A stretch of 40,137 nt of DNA from an uncultured Alphaproteobacteria bacterium (GCA_944389095.1 CALXLC010000003.1:1-40137), one strand, 5' to 3'. Counted from the stretch's first letter, positions 14,391-23,943 are shown. Notes: generated by a model not told the origin, from the sequence alone. Made by a program: numbers and translations.

Positions 14391-16199
14391 ATGAGTACCC
14401 ATGATTTGAGTTTAATCCGCAACTTTGCGATTATCGCCCATATCGACCACGGCAAGTCAACGCTGGCCGACCGACTGATTGAGGCTTGCGGCGGTCTTGA
14501 AAAACGCGAGATGACCGAGCAGGTGTTGGACAGCATGGATATTGAACGCGAACGGGGAATTACCATCAAAGCTCAGACGGTGCGTTTGAATTATAATGCA
14601 AAAGACGGCAAGACCTATCAGCTGAATTTGATGGATACGCCCGGGCATGTCGACTTCTCTTATGAAGTCTCCCGGTCGCTGGCTTCCTGCGAGGGGTCGG
14701 TTCTGGTGGTGGATGCGACTCAGGGAGTGGAAGCCCAGACGCTGGCCAATGTTTATCTGGCTATTGAGAATAATCACGAAATTATTCCGGTGTTGAATAA
14801 AGTGGATTTGCCCTCGGCTGATCCGGAACGTGTGAAAGCTCAGATTGAAGACGTTATCGGCCTGGATGCTTCCGATGCCATTGAAACTTCAGGCAAAACC
14901 GGTTTGGGCGTGGATAATCTGCTGGAGGCTATCGTGACCAGGCTGCCGGCCCCTTCCGGTGATGAAAACGCTCCCCTAAAGGCATTGCTGATTGACAGTT
15001 GGTATGACAGTTATCTGGGGGTGATTATTCTGGTGCGGGTACATGACGGTGTGTTGCGCAGAAAAACACAAATCCGCATGATGTCAAATAATGCGACTTA
15101 TCTGGTGGACAAGGTCGGTGTGTTTTCTCCAAAAATGACCGATACGGATGCCTTATATCCCGGTGAAGTCGGTTTTATTACCGCCAGCATCAAAAGCGTC
15201 AGCGATTGTAATATCGGGGATACCCTGACAGATAACAAACGCCCCTGTGATAAGCCGCTGCATGGTTTCAAGCCGTCTGTTCCGGTGGTCTTCTGCTCTA
15301 TTTTCCCGGTGGATTCCAGTCAGTATGAGGCCCTGAAAGATGCTTTGGCCAAGCTGAAACTCAATGATGCCAGCATTGATTATCAAAATGAGAATTCGGC
15401 GGCTCTCGGATTGGGGTTTCGCTGCGGTTTTCTCGGTCTGCTGCATATGGAAATTATTCAGGAGCGTCTTGGTCGTGAGTTCGATTTGGATTTGATTACG
15501 ACAGCGCCGTCAGTGGCCTATAAAATTCACCTGACCAACGGCAGCGACATAACGCTGCATAATCCCGCCGATATGCCGGAGCCGACGACAATCCGTTCCA
15601 TTGAAGAGCCGATGGTCCGGGCAACTATTCTGGTGCCGGATACCTATCTTGGTTCGGTGCTTAAACTTTGTACGGAGCGGCGCGGCGAGCAGGTGGAACT
15701 GACCTATGTCGGCAGCCGGGCAATGGTTGTTTATAACATTCCTCTTAACGAAATTGTTTTTGATTTTTATGATCGTTTGAAATCCATCACCAGCGGGTAC
15801 GCCAGTTTTGATTATGAATTGACGGGATATCAGGAGGCCGATTTGGTCAAGGTACAAATTTTGATTAATGAGGAACCGGTGGATGCCTTGGCCTTTTTGT
15901 GTCACCGTTCGGAAGCCGAATCCCGCGGCAGGCAAATTTGTGAACGTCTTAAAGATTTGATTCCCCGGCATTTGTTCAAAATTCCGATTCAGGCAACTAT
16001 CGGCGGACGGGTTGTTGCTCGCGAAACCATTTCGGCTCTGCGTAAAGATGTTACGGCTAAATGTTACGGCGGAGACGTGACCCGAAAGCGCAAACTTCTG
16101 GATAAGCAGAAAAAAGGCAAACAACGGATGCGCCAGTTCGGCAAGGTAGAGGTTCCACAATCGGCGTTTATTGAGGCGTTGAGAATTGGAGATAACTAA
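14391..16199 (+). CDS. lepA: Elongation factor 4 (LepA)
   Basis: LepA is a translational GTPase that acts on the ribosome under stress and during initiation. With the ATG at 14,391 it has 602 residues. The G domain shows G1 AHIDHGKS (16-23), G2 [11 protein letters not shown]3 DTPGH and G4 NKVD; domains II, III and V are followed by the LepA-specific C-terminal domain ending in [20 protein letters not shown]. Earlier TTG and GTG codons (14,379 and 14,382) sit on or next to the AAGGA ribosome binding site, so I prefer the ATG. The gene ends directly at repeat block 2 with no obvious terminator of its own. Confidence 0.96.
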   Translation: MSTHDLSLIRNFAIIAHIDHGKSTLADRLIEACGGLEKREMTEQVLDSMDIERERGITIKAQTVRLNYNAKDGKTYQLNLMDTPGHVDFSYEVSRSLASCEGSVLVVDATQGVEAQTLANVYLAIENNHEIIPVLNKVDLPSADPERVKAQIEDVIGLDASDAIETSGKTGLGVDNLLEAIVTRLPAPSGDENAPLKALLIDSWYDSYLGVIILVRVHDGVLRRKTQIRMMSNNATYLVDKVGVFSPKMTDTDALYPGEVGFITASIKSVSDCNIGDTLTDNKRPCDKPLHGFKPSVPVVFCSIFPVDSSQYEALKDALAKLKLNDASIDYQNENSAALGLGFRCGFLGLLHMEIIQERLGREFDLDLITTAPSVAYKIHLTNGSDITLHNPADMPEPTTIRSIEEPMVRATILVPDTYLGSVLKLCTERRGEQVELTYVGSRAMVVYNIPLNEIVFDFYDRLKSITSGYASFDYELTGYQEADLVKVQILINEEPVDALAFLCHRSEAESRGRQICERLKDLIPRHLFKIPIQATIGGRVVARETISALRKDVTAKCYGGDVTRKRKLLDKQKKGKQRMRQFGKVEVPQSAFIEALRIGDN

Positions 16200-16246
16200 A
16201 AAAGGTCGTTTGGCTGGTGGCTAAAGCAGTTTTACGCAGGACGGGG

Positions 16247-16371
16247 AAAAGGTTGTATAATGGCGAAACAGGGCGTTTAACTGCGGTCTCGCGCTCGGTC
16301 ACGTACTTCTTTGTACGCTCGCTCGCGTTCGCCTTGTAAAACACTCTGTTTCATCCATTCTCCAACCTTTT
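16247..16371. repeat. 125-nt palindromic element, subfamily II, copy A
   Basis: Ends are AAAAGGTTG and CAACCTTTT. Outer arms pair in about 27 of 32 positions and the centre forms the CGTAC-TTCTTT-GTACG hairpin. It differs from copy B at only two of 125 positions, which indicates recent duplication or gene conversion. Confidence 0.9.
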
Positions 16372-16531
16372 AACGTGCCTTGTGTTTGTTAAGATTTTCT
16401 TCGCTGCTAGAAATCACTTTATCCACGCACGCCATCCGGCCTTTTTTTGTGCCCTGTGGCGGAGGAAAGTTTGCTTTTCCGTCCGGCTGGTGGCTAAAGT
16501 CATTTAATCATTTCGTTCTCCAACCTTTTTC

Positions 16532-16656
16532 AAAAGGTCGTATAATGGCGAAACAGGGCGTTTAACTGCGGTCTCGCGCTCGGTCACGTACTTCTTTGTA
16601 CGCTCGCTCGCGTTCGCCTTGTAAAACACTCTGTTTCATCCGTTCTCCAACCTTTT
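16532..16656. repeat. 125-nt palindromic element, subfamily II, copy B
   Basis: Same length and structure as copy A, with two substitutions (one in the left terminal repeat, AAAAGGTCG, and one near the right end). It joins the remnant of a subfamily I element through CAACCTTTTTCAAAAGG. Confidence 0.9.
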
Positions 16657-16698
16657 AAAAGAGCCTTGTGTACACTAAAATTTTCTTCGCTGAATTAG

Positions 16699-16726
16699 TT
16701 GACGATTAACTTTTGCCGGTTACAAT
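16699..16726 (+). promoter_or_regulatory. Promoter of deoB
   Basis: TTGACG (16,699-16,704), a 16-nt spacer and TACAAT (16,721-16,726) lie just after the repeat block and about 30 nt before the deoB start. Confidence 0.6.
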
Positions 16727-16754
16727 TCTTTTGCTAACGAGAGGAGAATCGGGG

Positions 16755-17957
16755 ATGGGCAGAGTTATCATCATTATGATGGATTCATTTGGCATCGGCG
16801 GAGCGCCGGACGGCGCTGCGTTTAACAATGACGGAGCCAATACGCTGGGGCATATTGCCGCCGCTTATCCGGGCTTAAAGCTTCCTAATTTATATCGGCT
16901 CGGTTTGGCTGAGGTGGCCAAAGGAGCCTGCGGGGAATATCCGGCCGGTTGGTCGGCAGCGGGCGCTTCCGTGGTTTTGCCTTCCAAATTTGGTCATGCC
17001 CGTGAAATCAGCCGGGATAAGGATACGGTTTCCGGACATTGGGAGATGGCCGGCCTGCCTAATTTGGAGGGCTGGGGGCATTTTAAACCGGATTATCCTT
17101 CTTTTCCGTCGGAGTTGATGGAAAAGATTGTTAAAGAAAGCGGAATTTCGGGAGTTTTGGGAAACCGGGCGGCTTCCGGGACGGTTATTATTCAGGAACT
17201 CGGAGAGGAACATCTGCGCAGCGGCAAGCCGATATTTTATACTTCGGCAGACAGCAATATGCAGATTGCCGCTCATGAAGAAAAGTTTGGATTGGAACGT
17301 TTGTATCGTTTATGCGAAGTTGCTTATAAACATGTTCAACCTTATCATATCGGAAGGATTATTGCCAGGCCGTTTGTCGGCGAAAAAAACGGGGCGTTTG
17401 TCCGCACGACCAATCGTCGCGATTATACGGCGCTTCCGTTCGGAGAAACGCTGCTTGATTGTCTGAAAGCTTCGGGACATGAGGTTATCGGCATTGGAGC
17501 GATTAACGATATTTACGCCCACCGGGGAATCAGCAGGGAGGTTCATGCCGCCAGGCTGGAAAATCTGTGGAATGCAACATTGCAGGAAGTTAAAAGTGCC
17601 GGAGAGGGCAGTCTGATTTTTGTAAATCTTGAAGATTTTGACATGTATTACGGGCACCGCCGCGATGTGGCGGGTTATGCCCGGGCGTTGGAATATTTTG
17701 ACAGCCGGTTGCCGGAAATTATTCCGTTTCTGAAACAGGATGATCTTGTTTTTATTACGGCAGATCACGGCAACGATCCGACGTGGGACGGAACGGACCA
17801 TACCCGGGAACAGGTGCCGGTGTTGATGTTCGGGCATGGGGTTGCGGCGGAAAATATTGGTCAGAGGGAAACTTATGCCGATATTGCGGCAACGGTATCG
17901 GCTTATTTCGGTCTGCCGTCACCGGCTTACGGCAAAAGCTTTTTGAAAGGAAGATAA
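16755..17957 (+). CDS. deoB: Phosphopentomutase
   Basis: DeoB interconverts (deoxy)ribose 1-phosphate and 5-phosphate, linking nucleoside phosphorolysis to the pentose phosphate pathway or to DeoC. The 400-residue protein is of the alkaline phosphatase superfamily: metal ligand Asp-10 in IIIMMDSFGIGGAPD, the phospho-acceptor threonine in SRDKDTVSGHWE, and metal-binding TADHGNDPTWDGTDHTRE near the C-terminus. The ATG at 16,755 is preceded by GAGGAG; an earlier in-frame start would add residues absent from the family. The stop is followed immediately by the pgeF start. The rest of the deo pathway lies at 22,632-25,890 on the other strand. Confidence 0.95.
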   Translation: MGRVIIIMMDSFGIGGAPDGAAFNNDGANTLGHIAAAYPGLKLPNLYRLGLAEVAKGACGEYPAGWSAAGASVVLPSKFGHAREISRDKDTVSGHWEMAGLPNLEGWGHFKPDYPSFPSELMEKIVKESGISGVLGNRAASGTVIIQELGEEHLRSGKPIFYTSADSNMQIAAHEEKFGLERLYRLCEVAYKHVQPYHIGRIIARPFVGEKNGAFVRTTNRRDYTALPFGETLLDCLKASGHEVIGIGAINDIYAHRGISREVHAARLENLWNATLQEVKSAGEGSLIFVNLEDFDMYYGHRRDVAGYARALEYFDSRLPEIIPFLKQDDLVFITADHGNDPTWDGTDHTREQVPVLMFGHGVAAENIGQRETYADIAATVSAYFGLPSPAYGKSFLKGR

Positions 17958-18719
17958 ATGAGCTGGTTTGCGCCAAATCTGCCTCGCGACAAGCATTGTT
18001 TTTTTGGTTCGGAGGGCGGTGTATCGGAGGGTTTTTATAAAAGTCTTAACCTGAATTTGAAAAGCAAAGACAAGCCGGAGAACATTTACCGAAACATGGA
18101 AATTGTCGCCGGGTATTATCATCTGCCCAAAACGGCGCTGCATTTGCTGAATCAGGGAGTCAGTGCCGAGGTGATGTTTGTCGACAAACCTTCTCAGATG
18201 GCATATTTGGCCGACGGGGCCGTGACTGACCGTTCCGGCATTATCCTTTCTATCCGGACGGCCGATTGCGCGCCGGTGCTGCTCGGCGATTTTGAAAACG
18301 GCGTCATCGGTGCGGCACATGCCGGATGGCGCGGTGCATTTAAGGGCGTTATAGAAAACACGTTGGATTTGATGTTGGCCAAAGGTGCCCGGCGGGAAAA
18401 TATCCGGGCCGCGGTGGGGCCGTGTATTGCACAGCGCTCTTATGAGGTTGACGAAGGGTTTTACCGGCAGTTTACGGAAAAAAATTCTCTGTTTGCCGCT
18501 TTTTTCGACAACGGGGTTCGTTCAGGCTTCTATCAGTTTGATTTGGAAGCTTTTTGTCTCAGCCGCCTTAAGCATTACGGCATTGAAAATATTTGTGCTT
18601 CGGGGCTTGATACCTATACGTTGGAGGACCGTTTTTTCAGCTTTCGACGGTTTACGCATCGGGGACAGGTGTGCGAAAAATCTGATTTTCCGGTTGAGAT
18701 ATCCACTATAACCTTATGA
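17958..18719 (+). CDS. pgeF: Peptidoglycan editing factor PgeF (YfiH/laccase-domain family)
   Basis: PgeF-family proteins remove wrongly incorporated amino acids from peptidoglycan precursors; some members oxidise phenols or deaminate purine nucleosides at a metal site formed by two His and one Cys. The 253 residues show RTADCAPVLL (Cys ligand), AAHAGWRGAFKG (His ligand) and AVGPCI. The first His ligand, in the usual QVHSAEV motif, is absent: the protein reads NQGVSAEV, with Val at that position. The gene directly abuts the deoB stop. Length and all other motifs are normal. See findings. Confidence 0.9.
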   Translation: MSWFAPNLPRDKHCFFGSEGGVSEGFYKSLNLNLKSKDKPENIYRNMEIVAGYYHLPKTALHLLNQGVSAEVMFVDKPSQMAYLADGAVTDRSGIILSIRTADCAPVLLGDFENGVIGAAHAGWRGAFKGVIENTLDLMLAKGARRENIRAAVGPCIAQRSYEVDEGFYRQFTEKNSLFAAFFDNGVRSGFYQFDLEAFCLSRLKHYGIENICASGLDTYTLEDRFFSFRRFTHRGQVCEKSDFPVEISTITL

Positions 18720-18784
18720 TTGCTTTTAATTTTTGAAAAATCTGGTATGCTGAACAATATGGGTTAACAAGACTGAACGTTTGA

Positions 18785-19951
18785 ATGTCTCCTCTCGGAA
18801 AATTTACACTATCGCTTCTGGGACTGCGTTTTTTTGGCGCGGAAGGTTTTTTTGTCGGTATGTTTTTAGGTCATATGCTGATTGACCGCACGGTGGCAAT
18901 TCGTCATCTGGAAGAGGCCCTGAGCCGGGTTGACGATAATATCCGGCTGTTGCTGCCGTATAAAATTTTTCGATATTATAATCGCTTGGACGGCAATTTT
19001 TGGGGCAAGGCCTGGGGCGGCCTTTTAGGGGCTGCATTGTGGGGTGTTAACGGTTTTATAGTTTTGTTTATTGCCGGGCATTTTTTGTTTGATACGCCCA
19101 ACAGTCGCCATGCCCGCCGGTATCGTCGCAAATTTGATTTTTTCTGGGATAACAATTGGGGAAAAATCGGCGGCGCGGTTTTGGGTTTTGTCTGCCAAAG
19201 CCGGATTTTGCTGTTTGTCGGAATTATTATCGGATTTTTTGTGGATTATTACCGGGTCGAAAAAGCTGATTTATTTCCTTTTGTAAAATTACGGCAGTTT
19301 TGGTATCGGGTCAATCCTCTTAAACTGTGGCGGCATTCCAAAGAGGCCCGGCATGTTTCTTATATTCAGGCAATGGCCGGGCTGGCGGCAAAAGTTGCCA
19401 AAGCGGACGGCGTGGTCAGCGAAAACGAAATCAGGGTTTTTAAAAAAGTATTTGCCGTTAAGGAAGAGGATACGTCACGCGTGGCAAAAGTTTTTAATAT
19501 GGAAAAAGCCACTTTGTCTGGTTTTGAGAGCTATGCCGGTCAGCTTAAAATTTTGACTGAGGGCAAGCTGCCGTTGAAGGAAAGCGTTCTTGACAATTTG
19601 TTTAAAATTGCCTCTGCCGACGGGAAGGTTACGGATGCGGCTTTGGAAATTTTGCGTAAAATTGCGGAGATTATTGAGTGTCCTCAGGGTAATTTTGAGG
19701 TTATCCGTGATATTTATCTGCCCCGGGCCGCGGATGAGCCTCTGCAGAGTTTTTATGATGTGTTGGGCGTGTTGTGCAACGCCAGTGAGGCGGAAATCAA
19801 AAAACGCTGGAAGATGCTGATTGTGCAGTATCATCCCGATTGCCTGCAGGCTAAAGGGGCATCTTCGGAAGAAATTGAAGCCGCAACCCAGAAAATGGCG
19901 GAAATTAATAATGCTTATGAAATGATTCTCAAGTCGAGGAGGAAAGTCTGA
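18785..19951 (+). CDS. djlA: DjlA-like membrane co-chaperone with TerB and J domains
   Basis: DjlA is a membrane-anchored J protein that stimulates DnaK. In these 388 residues three Gly-rich membrane segments (4-34, 73-103, 125-154) resemble the single N-terminal segment of E. coli DjlA. A TerB-like helical domain (about 190-315) has two KADGVVSENE/SADGKVTDAA metal-binding-like motifs, and a C-terminal J domain (about 320-388) has HPD at 350-352. E. coli DjlA has 271 residues, so this protein is longer by the extra membrane repeats. Its TGA overlaps the next ATG (TGATG). The DjlA-amidase pairing is common in Alphaproteobacteria. The start lacks a strong ribosome binding site. Confidence 0.88.
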   Translation: MSPLGKFTLSLLGLRFFGAEGFFVGMFLGHMLIDRTVAIRHLEEALSRVDDNIRLLLPYKIFRYYNRLDGNFWGKAWGGLLGAALWGVNGFIVLFIAGHFLFDTPNSRHARRYRRKFDFFWDNNWGKIGGAVLGFVCQSRILLFVGIIIGFFVDYYRVEKADLFPFVKLRQFWYRVNPLKLWRHSKEARHVSYIQAMAGLAAKVAKADGVVSENEIRVFKKVFAVKEEDTSRVAKVFNMEKATLSGFESYAGQLKILTEGKLPLKESVLDNLFKIASADGKVTDAALEILRKIAEIIECPQGNFEVIRDIYLPRAADEPLQSFYDVLGVLCNASEAEIKKRWKMLIVQYHPDCLQAKGASSEEIEAATQKMAEINNAYEMILKSRRKV

Positions 19952-20667
19952 TGGGCGAAAATATTCTCCCTTATTTTGAAGAACGTCGTACGCCGGTTGA
20001 TATGCTGGTTTTGCATTGCAGTGCTTTTCCGGCGGCACAGTTGACGGAGATTTTGGGGCGTTACCGCTGCAGTTGCCATTATATTGTTGATTTGGACGGT
20101 TCGATGCTCCGTGTTGTTGAGGAAGATAAAAGTGCATGGCATGCCGGAGCCGGTTACTGGCGGGGAATCGCCGAAAATTTAAATTCCCGTTCAATCGGTA
20201 TTGAAGTCTGCAATATGTCTTTGGGCCAACGCGAGTATGATGAGCGGCAGATAGCCGCGGTTATTTCTCTTTGTCGGGAAATTGTCGAGCGTTACGGGAT
20301 TGACGCCGTCAATGTTGTTGGTCATTCGGATATAGCGCCGCAACGAAAAGCAGATCCGGGCAGAGCTTTTCCGTGGGAAAGACTGGCCCGGGAGGGAATA
20401 GGCCGGTGGTTTCGGTTGAGCGATGCCGACAAAATGGCGGAGGATGATGCCACTGTTCTGCTGCAAAAGATTGGTTATGATACCCGGAATGAAGCGGCCT
20501 TTAAAGCGTCGGCTTATGCTTTTTGCAGGCATTTTTTGCCCGGTTTTGTCCGGGATGACGAGCCTGTTTCCCGACTGGTTGAAAATGTTTTGCCGGATAA
20601 TTTCGATTTTATGCAAGAAGATGATTTTCTTAATACCTTGAAAGCCGTGGCTTTTGCTTATAAATAG
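19951..20667 (+). CDS. N-acetylmuramoyl-L-alanine amidase, AmiD/AmpD type
   Basis: This amidase_2-fold zinc enzyme cleaves the bond between MurNAc and the peptide in muropeptides. Ligands and catalytic residues are visible: His-22 (VLHCSA), His-125 (VVGHSDIAP) and Asp-135 with Lys-133 (RKADPG), plus HYIVDLDG and SAWHAGAGYW. Residues about 163-235 resemble the small helical peptidoglycan-binding domain of AmiD (LLQKIGYDT..., AFCRHFLPGF). No signal peptide or lipobox is present, so it may work in the cytoplasm on recycled muropeptides, as AmpD does. It is coupled to djlA and its end overlaps the convergent ruvX by 10 nt. Confidence 0.9.
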   Translation: MGENILPYFEERRTPVDMLVLHCSAFPAAQLTEILGRYRCSCHYIVDLDGSMLRVVEEDKSAWHAGAGYWRGIAENLNSRSIGIEVCNMSLGQREYDERQIAAVISLCREIVERYGIDAVNVVGHSDIAPQRKADPGRAFPWERLAREGIGRWFRLSDADKMAEDDATVLLQKIGYDTRNEAAFKASAYAFCRHFLPGFVRDDEPVSRLVENVLPDNFDFMQEDDFLNTLKAVAFAYK

Positions 20668-21116
20668 CGCATGGCGTCCAAGGCTCCCTGCAAGATGTAT
20701 GCCGCGGAGGAACTGTCCAGAATGTTTTTGCGTTTGGCGCGAGACATATCGACTTCTTTAATCAAAAAGTTTTCCATGGCTTTGGAGGACAGACGTTCGT
20801 CCCAAAAAGCATAGGGAAGAGTGATGTTTTCGGCAACTTTTTCCGCAAAGCGGCGGACGGCGGCGGCGGTTTCTCCTTCTTCGCCGTTCATTTGCAATGG
20901 CAGTCCGTAAATAATACCGCCGGCTTCTTTGGCATTAACCAGAGCAAGAATGGCTTCCATGTCTTTTTCCCAAGATGAGCGTAAAATTGTTTTTTGCGCA
21001 GTGGCAACCATCAGCATCGGATCCGAGGCGGCGACACCCAGGCGTTTGAGACCGTAGTCAAAACCGATAACCGCGTGAAAGGGCGGAAGACTGTTCTTAA
21101 ATTCTCGTAAATCCAT
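20658..21116 (-). CDS. ruvX: Holliday junction resolvase-like protein YqgF/RuvX
   Basis: The YqgF/RuvX family has an RNase H fold and is implicated in 16S rRNA 5' end maturation and possibly recombination. The 152-residue protein shows GFDYGLKRLGVAASD (catalytic Asp), GIIYGLPLQMNGEEG, LPYAFWDERLSS (catalytic Glu) and a C-terminal DSSSAAYILQGALD with the last acidic residue. It is convergent with and overlaps the amidase gene, and divergent from tolB. Confidence 0.93.
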   Translation of the reverse strand: MDLREFKNSLPPFHAVIGFDYGLKRLGVAASDPMLMVATAQKTILRSSWEKDMEAILALVNAKEAGGIIYGLPLQMNGEEGETAAAVRRFAEKVAENITLPYAFWDERLSSKAMENFLIKEVDMSRAKRKNILDSSSAAYILQGALDAMRYL

Positions 21117-21272
21117 TATCTATTCCTTTAGCGGTGATTTTAGCCGAGGTTAAAATATTTTTCAACCATATAACCGAAAAGTTATGTCAAAAAAGATATC
21201 TGCTAATTGATTTTTAAGAATCTGCGTTTAGTATAACGTTTTAAGAGTAATCTTTGATTTAAGGGAAATTTG

Positions 21273-22589
21273 ATGAAATTGAAATATATTCTGACTCTGC
21301 TGCTGGGACTTGCGGCGGCGGCGCCTGCCCGGGCCGAATTGAGAATCGATGTCAGCGGCGCAATGCGCGAGCCGATGCCGATTGCTTTTCCGGAAATGAT
21401 ACATGACGGCTTTTTTGTCGGACAGACGGCTTCTAAAATTCGTGAAGTGGTCATGGCCGATTTGGAACGTTCCGGATTGTTCAGGGTGATTGATGAGAAC
21501 AGTTATATTCAAGAATTTTCCTCAATGGAAGAAGAACCTAAGTTTGTTGATTGGAAGGCGATTAATGCCCAAGCTTTGATTCAAAGCGCGCTGGTTGAGG
21601 TTGACAAGGAAAATCTGCGGGTGGAATTCCGGTTGTGGGACGTGTTTGCCGAAACGCAGATGAAGGGGCAGTCTTTTACGACGACCAAAGATAACTGGCG
21701 GCGGGTGGCGCATGTTATGGCAGATGCCATTTACGAACGGCTGACCGGCGAGCAGGGATATTTTGACACGCGGATTGTTTATGTTTCCGAAACCGGGCCG
21801 GCGACGCGCCGTGTAAAACGGCTGGCTATTATGGACCAGGACGGAGAAAATCATAAGTTTTTGACTTCGGGCGCCGCCATGGCATTGACGCCGCGTTTTT
21901 CTCCCAATCTGCAAAAAATTACATATATGTCTTATGCCGGCAATACACCCCGGGTTTATGTGTTGGATATAGAAACCGGCGAACAGACGCTGTTGGGTAA
22001 TTTTCCGGGAATGACGTTTGCACCGCGGTTTTCTCCGGACAGTTCCAAAGTTTTGTTGAGCTATGCTTCCGGCGGAAAGACCAATATTTATGAGATGGAT
22101 TTGGCTACCCGGAAAAGCAAGCAGTTGACCAGAAGCTATTCCATTGACACATCGCCGTGCTATTCACCCGACGGCAGCAAGATTGTGTTTAACTCCGACC
22201 GTTCGGGAAATCAGCAGCTGTATGTGATGGATGCTGACGGCAGCAATGTTCAGCGTATCAGTTATGGGGCGGGACGTTATGCAACGCCGGTGTGGTCGCC
22301 GCGCGGCGATTATATCGCTTTTACAAAAATGGCCGGCGGGCAGTTTTATATCGGTGTGATGTATCCCGACGGTACCGGCGAGCGGTTATTGGCCAGCGGT
22401 TATCTGGTCGAGGGGCCGACCTGGTCGCCGAACGGACGGGTTCTGATGTATTTTCGTCAGGAAAAAGGAAGTCGCGGAAGCCAGGCGCCGGTTAAGCTGT
22501 ATTCGATTGATTTGACCGGGTATAATGAGCGGCAGATTATTACGCCGGCGGATGGTTCCGATCCGGCATGGTCACCGTTATTGCCCTAG
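21273..22589 (+). CDS. tolB: Tol-Pal system protein TolB
   Basis: TolB is the periplasmic beta-propeller of the Tol-Pal complex, which ties the outer membrane to peptidoglycan during division. The 438-residue protein has a signal peptide ending in APARA, an N-terminal alpha/beta domain (about 25-165) and a six-bladed propeller with repeated [40 protein letters not shown] and [10 protein letters not shown] blades. It ends DPAWSPLLP, typical of the family. The ATG at 21,273 has AAGGG upstream. Neither pal nor tolQRA is adjacent in this window. A strong terminator follows. Confidence 0.95.
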   Translation: MKLKYILTLLLGLAAAAPARAELRIDVSGAMREPMPIAFPEMIHDGFFVGQTASKIREVVMADLERSGLFRVIDENSYIQEFSSMEEEPKFVDWKAINAQALIQSALVEVDKENLRVEFRLWDVFAETQMKGQSFTTTKDNWRRVAHVMADAIYERLTGEQGYFDTRIVYVSETGPATRRVKRLAIMDQDGENHKFLTSGAAMALTPRFSPNLQKITYMSYAGNTPRVYVLDIETGEQTLLGNFPGMTFAPRFSPDSSKVLLSYASGGKTNIYEMDLATRKSKQLTRSYSIDTSPCYSPDGSKIVFNSDRSGNQQLYVMDADGSNVQRISYGAGRYATPVWSPRGDYIAFTKMAGGQFYIGVMYPDGTGERLLASGYLVEGPTWSPNGRVLMYFRQEKGSRGSQAPVKLYSIDLTGYNERQIITPADGSDPAWSPLLP

Positions 22590-22600
22590 ACATTGTTCTA

Positions 22601-22630
22601 AAAAAAACGCCCTTTGAGGCGTTTTTTTTA
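22601..22630. terminator. Terminator between tolB and deoA
   Basis: AAAAAAACGCC pairs with GGCGTTTTTTT around a short CTTTGA loop. It can serve both tolB and the convergent deo operon, whose deoA stop lies at 22,632. Confidence 0.92.
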
Positions 22631-22631
22631 C

Positions 22632-23942
22632 TCAGGCAACGGTTTCGAAAATACAATCACGGTGAAGCGGGTGGGTGTCGGTAATGCTGATATTTTTTCG
22701 CAGCGAGGCAGCGGCTCTTTCAAAGTCATCTTCGGTTTGAGCATGGACGACTGCCAGCGGGCGGGCATCGTCGACAAAATCTCCGATTTGGCAAAAGCGT
22801 GTATAGCCGGTGGCGTAATCCAGCTTTTGTTCCGGCGTAATTCGTCCGCCCTTCAGTTCGATGATGCTGAGGCCGATGTTGCGGGTTTGCATGGCGCTGA
22901 CATATCCTTCTTTTTTGGCAAAAACCGGTTTTATGACGGCTGCTTTGGGCAGGTAATGCTGCGGGCGTTCACAGAAATCGGCCGGACCGCCCAGAGTATG
23001 TACCATTTTGGCAAAAATTTCCAAAGCTTGTCCGGAATCCAAAGTTTTTTGCAGTTTCTTTTCAGCTTCCCGGGTGTTTGGTGCCAAGTCCGACAAGACC
23101 AAAAGTTCTCCGCAGAGCTGCATGGTTATGCGGTGCAGGCGGGAATCGGTTTTTTCGCCTTTCAGAAAATCAACGGCCTCTAATACTTCCACCGCATTGC
23201 CGACATTTCGGCCGAGAACCTGATTCATATCGGTCAGCACGGCCTTGGTTTTAGTACCGGCGGCATTTGCGACGCCGACGATGGATTTTGCCAGTTCGCG
23301 TCCGTTTTCAATGCTGTCCATGAAAGCTCCGTTGCCGCATTTTAAATCCATAATCAGGCAATCAAGGCCGGCGGCCAGTTTTTTTGAGAGAATTGATGCC
23401 GTTATGAGCGGTACGGATTCAACCGTAGCGCAGACGTCGCGGATGGCGTAGATTTTTTTGTCGGCGGGTGCCAGATTACCGGTTTGGCCGATAATGGCAC
23501 AACCGACTTCTTTGACGGTTTTTACAAACAAATCGTTGGAAGGCGTTGTCCGGTATCCGGGAATGGAATCGAATTTGTCCAGCGTGCCGCCGGTATGTCC
23601 GAGGCCGCGGCCGGAAATCATCGGTACATATCCGCCGCAGGCTGCAATCATTGGCGCCAGCATCAGGCTGATTTTGTCTCCGACGCCGCCGGAAGAATGT
23701 TTGTCAACAACAGGGCCGTTTAGCCCGCTCCAATGCAGGACGTCTCCCGAATCTCTCATATTAAGTGTCAATGCGGTGGTTTCTTCCAGGTTTAACCCGT
23801 TGAGAAAAGCGGCCATGGTAAAAGCGGCCGTTTGCGCATCGACAATACTGCCTTCGGTTACCCCTTTAACGAAAAAGGCAATTTCTTCGGCAGTCAGTTT
23901 TTTCTTATCACGTTTTTTGCGGATAATTTCCTGTGGAAGCAT
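22632..23942 (-). CDS. deoA: Thymidine phosphorylase
   Basis: DeoA splits thymidine or deoxyuridine with phosphate into the base and 2-deoxyribose 1-phosphate. The 436-residue protein has the signature SGRGLGHTGGTLDKFDSIPG, the phosphate-binding KHSSGGVGDKISL and MDLKCGNGAFM. This is the long E. coli-like form, including the C-terminal domain with GYTRFCQIGDFVD. It is the last gene of the minus-strand operon cdd-punA-deoC-deoA, one base after deoC. Pyrimidine-nucleoside phosphorylase activity with wider specificity cannot be excluded. Confidence 0.94.
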   Translation of the reverse strand: MLPQEIIRKKRDKKKLTAEEIAFFVKGVTEGSIVDAQTAAFTMAAFLNGLNLEETTALTLNMRDSGDVLHWSGLNGPVVDKHSSGGVGDKISLMLAPMIAACGGYVPMISGRGLGHTGGTLDKFDSIPGYRTTPSNDLFVKTVKEVGCAIIGQTGNLAPADKKIYAIRDVCATVESVPLITASILSKKLAAGLDCLIMDLKCGNGAFMDSIENGRELAKSIVGVANAAGTKTKAVLTDMNQVLGRNVGNAVEVLEAVDFLKGEKTDSRLHRITMQLCGELLVLSDLAPNTREAEKKLQKTLDSGQALEIFAKMVHTLGGPADFCERPQHYLPKAAVIKPVFAKKEGYVSAMQTRNIGLSIIELKGGRITPEQKLDYATGYTRFCQIGDFVDDARPLAVVHAQTEDDFERAAASLRKNISITDTHPLHRDCIFETVA

Positions 23943-23943
23943 G

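Larger units (their letters stand above)
16200..16698. repeat. Composite intergenic repeat block 2
   Basis: The block between lepA and deoB holds: a Q module (16,211-16,246), a complete 125-nt palindromic element (16,247-16,371), about 47 nt of unique spacer, a P module (16,419-16,465), a partial Q (16,484-16,499), the right end of a subfamily I element (about 16,500-16,530) and a second complete element (16,532-16,656). It begins one base after the lepA stop. A 61-codon frame inside is not credible as a gene. Confidence 0.88.

Noticed and set aside
15510..16160. 216-codon frame antisense to lepA
   Set aside because: Shadow of a highly conserved gene, with no support of its own.
16380..16565. 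61-codon frame inside repeat block 2
   Set aside because: It runs through P module, Q remnant and repeat element ends with no ribosome binding site and no resemblance to any protein; the sequence is explained by repeats.
19475..20194. 239-codon frame antisense to djlA and the amidase
   Set aside because: It spans two coupled genes with clear domains; there is no ribosome binding site and no recognisable motif.
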